Below are positions 21,805 to 27,081 of a stretch of 27,081 bases of DNA, piece by piece (the first letter of the stretch is position 1; each line of letters begins with the position of its first letter). Source of the stretch: a virus. Both the position numbers and the translations under genes were made by a program. The DNA lies in IMG/VR virus record IMGVR_UViG_3300042883_000292, positions 1-27,081 of that record; one strand, 5' to 3'. A model generated the notes under the pieces. The model made no database searches. It was given only the letters and a program-made list of their open reading frames with translations, and was not told the DNA's origin.

Positions 21805-21996
21805 TTATCTATTTACGAAGTAATCTATTTTTTTAAGCGTTGAAAGTGAAACATCCTTGCCTTCTAAAAAGTTTGTAAGTTGGAAGAAGTGAAATTTACT
21901 TCCGTTACTTTGTATTTCTTTTACTATGCTGTTTCGTTTTTTAAAAGCTAAAATCTTTTTTAATTCCTTGCGTAGCTGCTCGTCTTGTATGTGCAT
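21805..21996 (-). CDS. Small putative DNA-binding protein
   Basis: A 63-residue protein that ends F-Q-L-T-N-F-L-E-G-K-D-V-S-L-S-T-L-K-K-I-D-Y-F-V (39-61 region), a pattern like the second half of small XRE/Cro helix-turn-helix proteins, in which F-L-x-G-K-x-V-S-x-x-T-L-K-K lies at helix 4. The N-terminal half is basic and helical. It is the last gene of the early operon, immediately before a terminator. It may be a transcriptional regulator. Alternatives include a small accessory protein without DNA binding. Confidence 0.5.
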   Translation of the reverse strand: MHIQDEQLRKELKKILAFKKRNSIVKEIQSNGSKFHFFQLTNFLEGKDVSLSTLKKIDYFVNR

Positions 21997-21998
21997 AA

Positions 21999-22283
21999 TT
22001 AAAACGGTAAGTCATCGTTAGGGTCTAAATCATTGTAACTTATTGATTTTTTTAATGTACTATTAATTTGTGGCTCATTTTTATTTATTTGTGGCTCATT
22101 CTTTACAAATGGTTCACTAAATGAAGCCGACATAAATTTAACTCCTTTTGCTGAAGTCTTCATCCATAACGCTACTTCCATATCCTTGCCGTTTACGTTT
22201 ACTTTACCTTTGTAGTCCGGATGGTTTTCCGCTTTTTTGTTGTCGTTCTTAAAAATTGCACCTGTGTTGTTTCTTGTTTCCAT
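21999..22283 (-). CDS. Small protein with SSB-like acidic C-terminus
   Basis: A 94-residue protein. Residues 5-58 (N-T-G-A-I-F-K-N-D-N-K..., G-K-V-N-V-N-G-K-D-M-E-V-A-L-W-M-K) are an OB-like beta pattern as in DUF736-type small phage proteins. A linker carries two direct copies of K-N-E-P-Q-I-N (61-74; 21-nt period at 22066-22100). The end is D-L-D-P-N-D-D-L-P-F, closely resembling the acidic tip of bacterial single-strand binding proteins, which docks replication and repair proteins. Located among recombination genes. It may bind ssDNA or mimic host SSB; the fold is not proven. AACACGAA lies in its leader. Confidence 0.55.
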   Translation of the reverse strand: METRNNTGAIFKNDNKKAENHPDYKGKVNVNGKDMEVALWMKTSAKGVKFMSASFSEPFVKNEPQINKNEPQINSTLKKSISYNDLDPNDDLPF

Positions 22284-22289
22284 TTTTAT

Positions 22290-22496
22290 TTATTTAGATT
22301 GTTTGTATTCGTGTTTTAGTCGCTCCAAGTATAGAACAAAGTCCATTGCTTCTTCTTGTGCGTGTGTAAGCCATTCTAACGTGCTTAAATCCGTTCGTTC
22401 TAACGTTGTCTTGTATTTCTTTATTCCCGCTTCTGAACGTTCTTTAAATTTAGCCATTACGCTTAAAACGTTTTTATCTTGTATTTGTATGTTCAT
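22290..22496 (-). CDS. Small conserved early phage protein
   Basis: A 68-residue protein. I place the start at the ATG at 22496 (not a TTG nine bases upstream) because this ATG overlaps the stop of the tiny gene before it (ATGA). It contains K-F-K-E-R-S-E-A-G-I-K-K-Y-K-T-T-L-E-R-T-D-L-S-T-L-E-W-L and H-A-Q-E-E-A-M-D-F-V-L-Y-L-E-R-L. The E-E-x-x-D helix recalls MazG-like nucleotide pyrophosphohydrolases, but the protein is far shorter than a complete MazG. Common in Bacteroidetes phages; function unknown. Confidence 0.6.
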   Translation of the reverse strand: MNIQIQDKNVLSVMAKFKERSEAGIKKYKTTLERTDLSTLEWLTHAQEEAMDFVLYLERLKHEYKQSK

Positions 22497-22585
22497 ATCA
22501 GCCAATTAAATAAATTGTAAATACCAACGGCAGCAAAACCATAAATTGCTATCCAAATAATAATTGCTATTGCTTTTTCTTTCAT
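22493..22585 (-). CDS. Tiny single-pass membrane protein
   Basis: A 30-residue ORF (ATG at 22585, TGA at 22493) with one hydrophobic helix from about residue 5 to 23 (A-I-A-I-I-I-W-I-A-I-Y-G-F-A-A-V-G-I) after a basic M-K-E-K start. It overlaps the upstream stop and the downstream ATG by ATGA at both ends, which is the main evidence that it is translated. Role unknown; a superinfection-exclusion or membrane-anchoring function is possible. Confidence 0.5.
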   Translation of the reverse strand: MKEKAIAIIIWIAIYGFAAVGIYNLFNWLI

Positions 22586-22782
22586 ATTGTTACATTGTTT
22601 TCGTTAATAAATTCGTTTAGTTTTTTTCTTACTTCAAACATTTCTTCTTTGCCGTTGTACTTGTATTCGCTTCTTAACCAATTGTCAAACTCAACAAGTG
22701 CTGCATAGTAATTAATTCCTTTGGTTGCAAATTCAAAATCTTCTTTGTCTTCAGGCAGGTTAAATTCAAGTGTTGCTTTCAT
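22582..22782 (-). CDS. Small conserved early phage protein, unknown function
   Basis: A 66-residue acidic protein starting M-K-A-T-L-E-F-N-L-P-E-D-K-E-D-F-E-F-A-T-K-G, then Y-Y-A-A-L-V-E-F-D-N-W-L-R-S-E-Y-K-Y. A short beta strand then helices. The pattern is frequent in early regions of phages from several phyla, with no assigned role. Its ATG at 22782 is overlapped by the stop of a 12-codon ORF. Confidence 0.6.
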   Translation of the reverse strand: MKATLEFNLPEDKEDFEFATKGINYYAALVEFDNWLRSEYKYNGKEEMFEVRKKLNEFINENNVTI

Positions 22783-22817
22783 ATCTTATCGTATATTATC
22801 GTATAAATACGAATCAT
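22779..22817 (-). other. Micro-ORF, tandem 10-bp repeat and palindrome
   Basis: The gap between HNH and the next gene holds two tandem copies of ttatcgtata (22786-22795, 22796-22805) and a palindrome tcgtataaatacga (22799-22812). It is also open as a 12-codon ORF whose ATG (22817) is in the HNH-flanking repeat and whose TGA overlaps the next ATG. It may be an operator, or a short leader peptide that couples translation. Both ideas are inference. Confidence 0.3.
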
Positions 22818-22839
22818 ATTGTTTCAATTAAATTGTTAA
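22814..22839. repeat. Direct repeat, left copy flanking HNH gene
   Basis: It matches 23299-23324 over 26 nt with one mismatch (19 identical bases, then t/c, then tgttaa). On the minus strand both copies encode L-I-E-T-I-stop and contain ATGA. The left copy ends the HNH gene, the right copy ends the YqaJ-type gene, so the HNH gene lies exactly between copies. Confidence 0.8.
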
Positions 22840-23302
22840 TTTTTTTCTGATATCTTTTTATTAAAATTTCGTTTTTTAACATCTTTTTAATATCCATTGT
22901 TTGGTCTTTTGCAATAGCATTAGCTACTTCATCTGAAATTAAATTATAAACTTTTTGTATTGTGCCTATTGAACAAGGAATTGCTTCTGCAATATCTCTA
23001 TATGAATAATTAGTATTAATTCTATATACACATATTTCTTTTATTAATTTTTTTTTAATCCAATTTTCAAATGTTTCTGGTTTCCTGTTTGCTCCATTGT
23101 TTTTGTAAACTCCCTTAAGTTTAGCTTTTTGTATTCCTATAGCTTGTAAATTTCGAGACTTTACAAAATCTTTTCCGTGAACTAAACCGTGACATTTTAC
23201 ACATAATGGAACTGTAAAATTACCACCCATAACTTTAGGCACAACGTGATGATTTTCTAATTTTCCTATATAACCACAATTACAACAACTATTTAAATTC
23301 AT
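22814..23302 (-). CDS. HNH endonuclease with helix-turn-helix, homing-like
   Basis: A 162-residue protein. HNH zinc finger: C6-x2-C9, E-N-H18-H19-V-V-P-K-V-M-G-G-N, then C34-x2-C37-H-x3-H42. Residues about 68-120 resemble the C-terminal recombinase HTH (G-V-Y-K...G-A-N-R-K-P-E-T-F; Y-S-Y-R-D-I-A-E-A-I-P-C-S-I-G-T-I-Q-K-V), which would give sequence-specific binding. It is probably a free-standing homing endonuclease, cleaving a site in related phages that lack it. Flanking 26-bp direct repeats duplicate the end of the upstream gene, so its insertion leaves that gene intact. Its DNA looks more AT-rich than its neighbours. Confidence 0.8.
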   Translation of the reverse strand: MNLNSCCNCGYIGKLENHHVVPKVMGGNFTVPLCVKCHGLVHGKDFVKSRNLQAIGIQKAKLKGVYKNNGANRKPETFENWIKKKLIKEICVYRINTNYSYRDIAEAIPCSIGTIQKVYNLISDEVANAIAKDQTMDIKKMLKNEILIKRYQKKINNLIETI

Positions 23303-23324
23303 ATTGTTTCAATTAAACTGTTAA
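23299..23324. repeat. Direct repeat, right copy flanking HNH gene
   Basis: Partner of 22814-22839, 485 bp away. It covers the last codons and stop of the YqaJ-type exonuclease and the first base overlap with the HNH start. Confidence 0.8.
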
Positions 23325-23970
23325 AATAAATTCTTGCTTCTTCTACTTTGTTTTGTATTTCCCAAATTACAGTTTCGTCTCGTTCTATTTTAAAGACTTT
23401 TACTTTTGTTTGTTCCGGTAAATGGTCAAAGTTATGTTTCTTTTCTACGTATTCTCTAATTTCTGCGTCTTCGTCAATTTTAAATTGTTTCCAATGCTCC
23501 CTGCGTATTTCGTCTTCAACTATTTCTAACGGAGTATTGACTAAACAATAACAAAGTAATGCTTCGGCTTTTCCTGTTAGCCACATATAACCCTGTAATT
23601 GATAGTAATAATCTTTTGTAGGTATTTCATCTTCAAAGAACGGAAACGTGTGTGCTTCGTAACTACATTTAATGTCTAAAAGAATTTCATTCGTGTTTAC
23701 GTCGGGTGTTCCTGTAATCCAATCGTTGTTAAAATGTTCTTCGTTCTTAAATATAAATCCTAAACCTAAAACATCGTTTACCAAACTAATTGCTTCGTCT
23801 TCGCATTGTAAACCTTTGTCCGTGTATCTACTTGAAAATTCTTTTTTAATTCCGTACTTGTGTTCTAAAACAAGTTCTTGGATGTAACTCTTTGCTGTTT
23901 TGCTTAATGTCTCGGTCTTGGTGCGTGGAGCGGTCATTAACCGCCCCAATGCTGAACAACGTATTTTCAT
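23299..23970 (-). CDS. YqaJ-type viral recombinase/exonuclease
   Basis: A 223-residue PD-(D/E)XK nuclease. Motif residues: E57 (Q-C-E-D-E-A), G-T-P-D90-V, L-L-D99-I-K101-C and Q124-L-Q126-G-Y-M-W (the typical Q-x-x-x-Y-M element). This matches YqaJ/lambda exonuclease-like enzymes, which resect double-stranded DNA and hand single strands to an annealing protein. The ERF-type gene directly upstream (overlap 23967-23970) is that partner. Together they would serve recombination and concatemer formation. All catalytic positions are present. Confidence 0.85.
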   Translation of the reverse strand: MKIRCSALGRLMTAPRTKTETLSKTAKSYIQELVLEHKYGIKKEFSSRYTDKGLQCEDEAISLVNDVLGLGFIFKNEEHFNNDWITGTPDVNTNEILLDIKCSYEAHTFPFFEDEIPTKDYYYQLQGYMWLTGKAEALLCYCLVNTPLEIVEDEIRREHWKQFKIDEDAEIREYVEKKHNFDHLPEQTKVKVFKIERDETVIWEIQNKVEEARIYFNSLIETI

Positions 23971-24482
23971 ACTTCTAACGTTTTTAATTGTGCAGGTGTT
24001 AAACTAAACTTTGTTGTTAGTTCTTCAACTGTATATTCTCCTTTGCTAATTGCGTCAATAGCTTTTTGAAACCTTGCGTTGTCTATTGTAGCTTTTTTAG
24101 GTTCGTGTTTTACTTGTTCTCCAGAAGCGTCGGTGTCTTTGTCCGTAACTAAACCAAGCATCGAACTTAATGCGTAACGTCTTAAGTAAGTTATTGCACT
24201 TCCTAAAACTTGGAACTCGTTCATTCCTTTTAAAATTACTCCTTGTGGTATGTCAATTTTACTTTCAATACTTTCAGCACTTTCAACGTGAAATAAACAG
24301 GTTGCTATTTGTGTGCCGTTAATTAGTTGAGTGAACCCTAATCCGTGTTTTTTTAGTAGCGGGTTAATTACTTCAAAGATTTTCGGTAAATCTGCGTAAG
24401 TGTAACCGTAACCTTGTGTTGCTTTGTGAATAACAGGGACTTCTTGTTGGAACGCTGCTAAACTTTTAAATAAATGTTTCAT
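23967..24482 (-). CDS. ERF-family single-strand annealing protein
   Basis: A 171-residue protein with ERF signatures: Y-G-Y-T-Y-A-D-L-P-K-I (25-35), H-G-L-G-F-T-Q-L, then V-L-G-S-A-I-T-Y-L-R-R-Y-A-L-S-S-M-L-G-L (92-111) and D-K-D-T-D (114-118). ERF proteins bind ssDNA and anneal complementary strands in phage recombination. The C-terminus (about 125-171) is charged and may bind the exonuclease. It is the first gene behind the promoter at 24512-24541 and forms a pair with the YqaJ-type nuclease. Confidence 0.88.
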   Translation of the reverse strand: MKHLFKSLAAFQQEVPVIHKATQGYGYTYADLPKIFEVINPLLKKHGLGFTQLINGTQIATCLFHVESAESIESKIDIPQGVILKGMNEFQVLGSAITYLRRYALSSMLGLVTDKDTDASGEQVKHEPKKATIDNARFQKAIDAISKGEYTVEELTTKFSLTPAQLKTLEV

Positions 24483-24511
24483 AGTTAAATAATTTAAGTT
24501 AATAATATATG

Positions 24512-24541
24512 CAAATATAAATAAAGTTATTTAATAAACAA
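24512..24541 (-). promoter_or_regulatory. Bacteroidetes-type promoter for recombination genes
   Basis: On the minus strand TTG (24541-24539), 19 nt, then TATATTTG (24519-24512), an exact fit to TTG-N17-23-TAnnTTTG. It lies in the 59-nt gap right after the ninG-like stop, with an expected start near 24505 and ATG at 24482. It would express ERF and downstream genes by host polymerase. Confidence 0.75.
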
Positions 24542-25066
24542 CTATTTTTTTAATTTATTTTTATAAATTTCTATTAATTTTTTTAATTCGTCTTTTGTCC
24601 ATTTCTTTGTTTCGTGTGCTTTCGCCTGAAGCTCCATTAATCTTTGCGCTCCTATTCGTTTTTCTATGCCTATTTGATAGTTAAGTAGGTTACCGCTTAA
24701 ATAAGTATTACAAGCTTCGCATTGCAAGTGTACGTTGTCTTCGTTAAACCTTACGTTACTGTGTCCACCTTGCGAATAATAGTGTCCTGCGTTTTCTTTT
24801 TTACAAGGTTTGTTGCACGAAATACAATTTAGTCCAGCGTCACGAACACGAATAAATTTATTAAACACCTGTTGAGCAATTTTTAAATAATCGTTTGCGG
24901 TTTTTAAGTTCTCAACTAACTTCTTTTTCTTCTTGTTCCATTCCTTTAACTTTTGTGTTTCAACCATTGCTTTTATACATTCGTTTTTTAAACAAAACTT
25001 TTGTAAGGTGCTGAACGGTGTGTATTCTTCTTTGCAGTTAAAACATTTTTTAGTTCGTGTTTTCAA
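24542..25066 (-). CDS. NinG-like recombination endonuclease
   Basis: A 174-residue protein with the NinG layout: an N-terminal zinc finger (C8, C11, C25, C30), a basic coiled-coil helix with K-K-K-K-K-L (46-50) and A-Q-Q-V-F-N-K-F-I-R-V-R-D, then a second Cys/His site (C81, C84, H95, C116, C119; A-G-H-Y-Y-S-Q-G-G). NinG (Rap) of lambda binds and cleaves branched DNA in recombination. The NinG call rests on this pattern and the recombination neighbours. Start overlaps the stop of the upstream gene (ATGA). Confidence 0.85.
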   Translation of the reverse strand: MKTRTKKCFNCKEEYTPFSTLQKFCLKNECIKAMVETQKLKEWNKKKKKLVENLKTANDYLKIAQQVFNKFIRVRDAGLNCISCNKPCKKENAGHYYSQGGHSNVRFNEDNVHLQCEACNTYLSGNLLNYQIGIEKRIGAQRLMELQAKAHETKKWTKDELKKLIEIYKNKLKK

Positions 25067-25353
25067 AGTTCCAAGTTGTTAAATTCAATTTGTCTTTTAA
25101 GGTTTTGTATTTCTTGTTTTTGTTCCAAATTTAACCGCTCTAAATTAAAGTTTGTTTGCCTTGCAACTCTAAACTCCTTTTCCAAGACTTCATAAACAAC
25201 CATTGCTCGTCTTATGTCTTTTAAAGAACTTTGCATTGAAGTTATTAAATCGGTTCTTTTTGGGTGGTTCGTTTTTATCTCGTACAAACTAATTTCTAAT
25301 TTTAAACAAGTGTGGTTTAAGTTTATTCTACTGCTCAATAAGTCAAGTTCCAT
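25063..25353 (-). CDS. Coiled-coil protein, unknown function
   Basis: A 96-residue protein with three helices; the C-terminal part (60-96) is a coiled coil with heptads (L-E-R-L-N-L-E-Q-K-Q-E-I-Q-N-L-K-R-Q-I). No known family. It lies between helicase-like and NinG-like genes, so a role in replication or recombination is possible. Its start (25353) follows the ATPase gene after 11 nt. Confidence 0.5.
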   Translation of the reverse strand: MELDLLSSRINLNHTCLKLEISLYEIKTNHPKRTDLITSMQSSLKDIRRAMVVYEVLEKEFRVARQTNFNLERLNLEQKQEIQNLKRQIEFNNLEL

Positions 25354-25364
25354 TTTTTTAGTTT

Positions 25365-26282
25365 TTATATTATTTGTTTACAAGCAAAAGTTTTTTCATA
25401 TACATTTGGCGCTGGATTTGATTGTTCAAAGTAACACAATTTTTCTTTATCAAACCAAATTTCAATCATTCCAATATTTCCGTTTGAACGTGGTTTAATT
25501 TTATTAAAGTGTAATTCAGCTAAATTAAAAGTTGGGTCTTGCCTGTGTACTGTTATCATACATTTACCGCTATTGAACCATTCGCTGCCACCTTTTAAAT
25601 CGTAAGGAACAGGAGCGTTTCTTTTTCCGTTTTCTTTTTCAGTTAGTTTAGGATGTATAATTGTATGCAAATGTAAATCGTTGTCTTCTGCTATTTGGTT
25701 TCTATACGGCAAAACATATTCTAAATATTGTGCATAGCCACCGTAATCGTTATAAGGGTGATTTAAGTCCTTCCAACTATCAATTGAAGCTGTGTGAAGT
25801 TCATCGTGTTTTTTTAGTTCAACAGCCATATCCCAAAATTGTATTGGTGTAAGTTTTGCCTTAACATCTTTTTTAGTTAATACCTTAAAATGTTCTAATA
25901 CCCAATCAATAGCTTGTGTTATTTCTTTGTCTTCAATCGTGTTCCGGTCTAAAGGATTAAAACTCTTGCCTGTTTTCTTATGTATTAAATCAGCAATTAT
26001 TTCTACATTAGAACCAACATCCGGAAAGTAAACTAAATGCTTCCAACCATAAAATTTAGAAGTGTTCATTAAACATTCCATTAATACTTGCGTTTTACCG
26101 CTCATAGGAAAACCTGTCCAATCCGTACAATTTCCTAAACTCATAGAATAATGTTCGTGTAAACTTTTAAATCCTAAATATTTGCCTTTATTATTGTAAT
26201 TGTCTCTATATTTAAATAGTTGAGTAATTACGTCTCCAGCTTCGGTTATTTTATATCCATTTAACTCCACGGTGCTTTCCAT
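25365..26282 (-). CDS. RecA-fold ATPase, replicative helicase-like
   Basis: A 305-residue protein. Walker A G57-F-P-M-S-G-K63-T64, a strand ending in D168 (H-T-A-S-I-D-S-W, probable Walker B), and T-I-I-H210-P-K (motif H3-like) as in DnaB/RepA-type helicases, preceded by L-G-F-K-S-L-H-E-H (36-44), the loader-side helix. The N-terminal DnaB domain is missing, so this is a core-only ATPase. It may unwind DNA in phage replication or act as helicase loader. The gene overlaps the initiator gene by 22 nt. D168 as Walker B is a guess from context. Confidence 0.75.
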   Translation of the reverse strand: MESTVELNGYKITEAGDVITQLFKYRDNYNNKGKYLGFKSLHEHYSMSLGNCTDWTGFPMSGKTQVLMECLMNTSKFYGWKHLVYFPDVGSNVEIIADLIHKKTGKSFNPLDRNTIEDKEITQAIDWVLEHFKVLTKKDVKAKLTPIQFWDMAVELKKHDELHTASIDSWKDLNHPYNDYGGYAQYLEYVLPYRNQIAEDNDLHLHTIIHPKLTEKENGKRNAPVPYDLKGGSEWFNSGKCMITVHRQDPTFNLAELHFNKIKPRSNGNIGMIEIWFDKEKLCYFEQSNPAPNVYEKTFACKQII

Positions 26283-26893
26283 TTTTTAGGTTCGTTAACT
26301 TCTTGTATTGTTTGTATGTTGTCCCAAAACAACCCTTGCCAACCTTGTTCGATTGATTTGTTAATTACAAACTTACATTGTTCATTTGTATATTTTTCCA
26401 TTTTAACTAAAATAGATTTTATGCTTTGTTGTGTTAAAGTCTTTTTTGCGGACTTCCTGTATTCAATCCAACTATCTAAAATCACTTCTTTTTCATTCTT
26501 TTCTTTCTTTTCATTCTTGTTTGTTGTTGATTGTTTGTTAGTCGTTTGTTGATTGTTTGTTATTCGTTTGTTAGTGTCTTCATTTTCATCTTGGTAACAT
26601 TCATATTTACAAATAGTTACGATAGTAAATTGGCTTGTTGATTTTACTACAATTTCATTCGTTTTTTCTAACTTTTTTAAAATGGTTCTAATTTGCTGAA
26701 TAGTAATTCCTGTAGCACTGGAAATATTACCTAAAGACGAAATAAATTGCCCACGTTTTACATCGTTACCTTGCCATTTATTGTCCTTGTGGTTTGCCTT
26801 TAACAACATATACAAAAACAAGTGTACAGCTTCAGACTTATTAAACCATTCCCAATCTAAAAACTTTCTGTGTATTTTAATCCAACCGCTCAT
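26261..26893 (-). CDS. Winged-helix replication initiator / DnaD-like
   Basis: A 210-residue protein. Residues 1-95 are a winged helix (G-W-I-K-I-H-R-K-F-L-D-W-E-W-F...H-L-F-L-Y-M-L-L-K-A-N-H; G-Q-F-I-S-S-L-G-N-I-S-S-A-T-G-I-T-I-Q-Q-I-R-T-I-L-K-K-L). This is typical of phage replication organisers. A flexible Asn/Thr/Gln/Lys-rich linker runs from about 100 to 135 and the rest is helical. The linker DNA carries 22-bp tandem repeats, as lambda O carries the origin within its gene. It overlaps the ATPase gene. The initiator call is by homology pattern and position. Confidence 0.75.
   Translation of the reverse strand: MSGWIKIHRKFLDWEWFNKSEAVHLFLYMLLKANHKDNKWQGNDVKRGQFISSLGNISSATGITIQQIRTILKKLEKTNEIVVKSTSQFTIVTICKYECYQDENEDTNKRITNNQQTTNKQSTTNKNEKKEKNEKEVILDSWIEYRKSAKKTLTQQSIKSILVKMEKYTNEQCKFVINKSIEQGWQGLFWDNIQTIQEVNEPKKWKAPWS
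26527..26570. repeat. 22-bp tandem direct repeat in the initiator gene
   Basis: Two adjacent 22-bp copies, 26527-26548 and 26549-26570, differ at one base. They start ttgattgtttgtta and end cgtttg. The period is not a multiple of three, so the copies are read in different frames: the repeat is kept as DNA, not as protein. A partial copy follows. The flanks are a T-rich, purine-poor tract. A replication origin with initiator-binding iterons is the best reading. Confidence 0.65.
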
Positions 26894-27081
26894 TATATTT
26901 TTCTTTTAATATTATTTTTATTCATATAATCAATTACTGTTAAATGAGCTTCTAAATCTGTATTAAAAAATCCTAAACAAACATTTTTTTTGTTATGCCA
27001 AATATTTGACCGCCATTTACCATTTGCTTTTTGTTTTGAAGTTCCAAATAAATTAGAATGATTAAATCTTTTTATTGAATT
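26893..27081 (-). CDS. 3' end of an AP2-like domain protein (partial)
   Basis: The frame is open from the window edge (27081) to TAA at 26893, which overlaps the initiator ATG (TAATG). The 62 residues include N-G-K-W-R-S-N-I-W-H-N-K-K-N-V-C-L-G-F-F-N-T-D-L-E-A-H-L-T, the strand-strand-helix pattern of AP2 domains, often found at the end of phage HNH homing endonucleases. The N-terminal part is outside the window, so whether an HNH domain is present is unknown. The DNA is notably AT-rich. Confidence 0.5.
   Translation of the reverse strand, partial: NSIKRFNHSNLFGTSKQKANGKWRSNIWHNKKNVCLGFFNTDLEAHLTVIDYMNKNNIKRKI

Noticed and set aside
22066-22100. 21-nt repeat as a regulatory repeat
   Set aside because: The period is a multiple of three and encodes a repeated peptide, so it is better read as a coding duplication.
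22497-22505. TTG start nine bases upstream for the gene at 22290
   Set aside because: The ATG at 22496 overlaps the previous stop as ATGA, the pattern used throughout this operon.
1-27081. CRISPR array, tRNA, insertion sequence or integrase
   Set aside because: No regularly spaced repeats, no cloverleaf-like sequence and no DDE, serine or tyrosine recombinase motif is seen; the HTH in the HNH protein is only a recombinase-like DNA-binding part.

Overview
The window is a compact block of bacteriophage (or prophage) DNA that very probably infects or resides in a Bacteroidetes host, most likely a Flavobacteriaceae-type bacterium. The base composition is AT-rich (about one third GC by eye). Shine-Dalgarno sequences are absent. 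At least two promoters match the Bacteroidetes -7/-33 consensus (TAnnTTTG with an upstream TTG). Many proteins belong to families I know from Flavobacterium, Cellulophaga and other Bacteroidetes siphophages. All recognisable genes lie on the minus strand, so transcription runs from the right end (27081) to the left end (1), and most neighbours overlap by ATGA.

Early/replication block (27081 to about 21800): the tail end of a possible AP2-domain protein, a winged-helix replication initiator whose gene carries a 22-bp tandem repeat (possible origin), a RecA-fold helicase-like ATPase, a coiled-coil protein, NinG, an ERF-type annealing protein, a YqaJ-type exonuclease, an HNH endonuclease gene flanked by direct copies of the end of the exonuclease gene, several small proteins (one ends in an SSB-like acidic tip), and a small putative DNA-binding protein. 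A hairpin-plus-U-tract terminator closes this block.

Switch and packaging (about 21700 to 19200): a phage sigma-70-like factor with its own promoter, a cysteine-containing conserved protein, and the small and large terminase subunits.

Tail block (19214 to 11729): a tail assembly chaperone with a classical T-TTT-TTT slippery site, giving a probable -1 frameshift and about 256 nt read in two frames; then tail terminator and completion proteins, two large tail-tip/baseplate proteins, and the tape measure.

Head block (11690 to 4732): XkdF-like protease, two related small helical proteins, two very small conserved proteins, scaffold-like protein, possible decoration protein, major capsid protein, probable tail tube protein, a portal with a MuF-like C-terminal domain, and a connector-like protein. 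Head genes therefore follow the tail genes, and the portal lies far from the terminase.

Adhesion and lysis (4668 to 361): small GWG-repeat protein, fibre/adhesin, small conserved proteins, holin, M15-type endolysin, a lipoprotein with a C-terminal membrane helix that looks like a unimolecular spanin, and a calcineurin-like metallophosphoesterase. A terminator and a repeat-rich non-coding stretch finish the window. No integrase, repressor, tRNA or CRISPR is visible.

The most striking genome-wide signals are an apparent complete absence of GATC, CATG and CTAG, and a strand-biased octamer (AACACGAA on the coding strand) that recurs about 18 times in all reading frames and in leaders.
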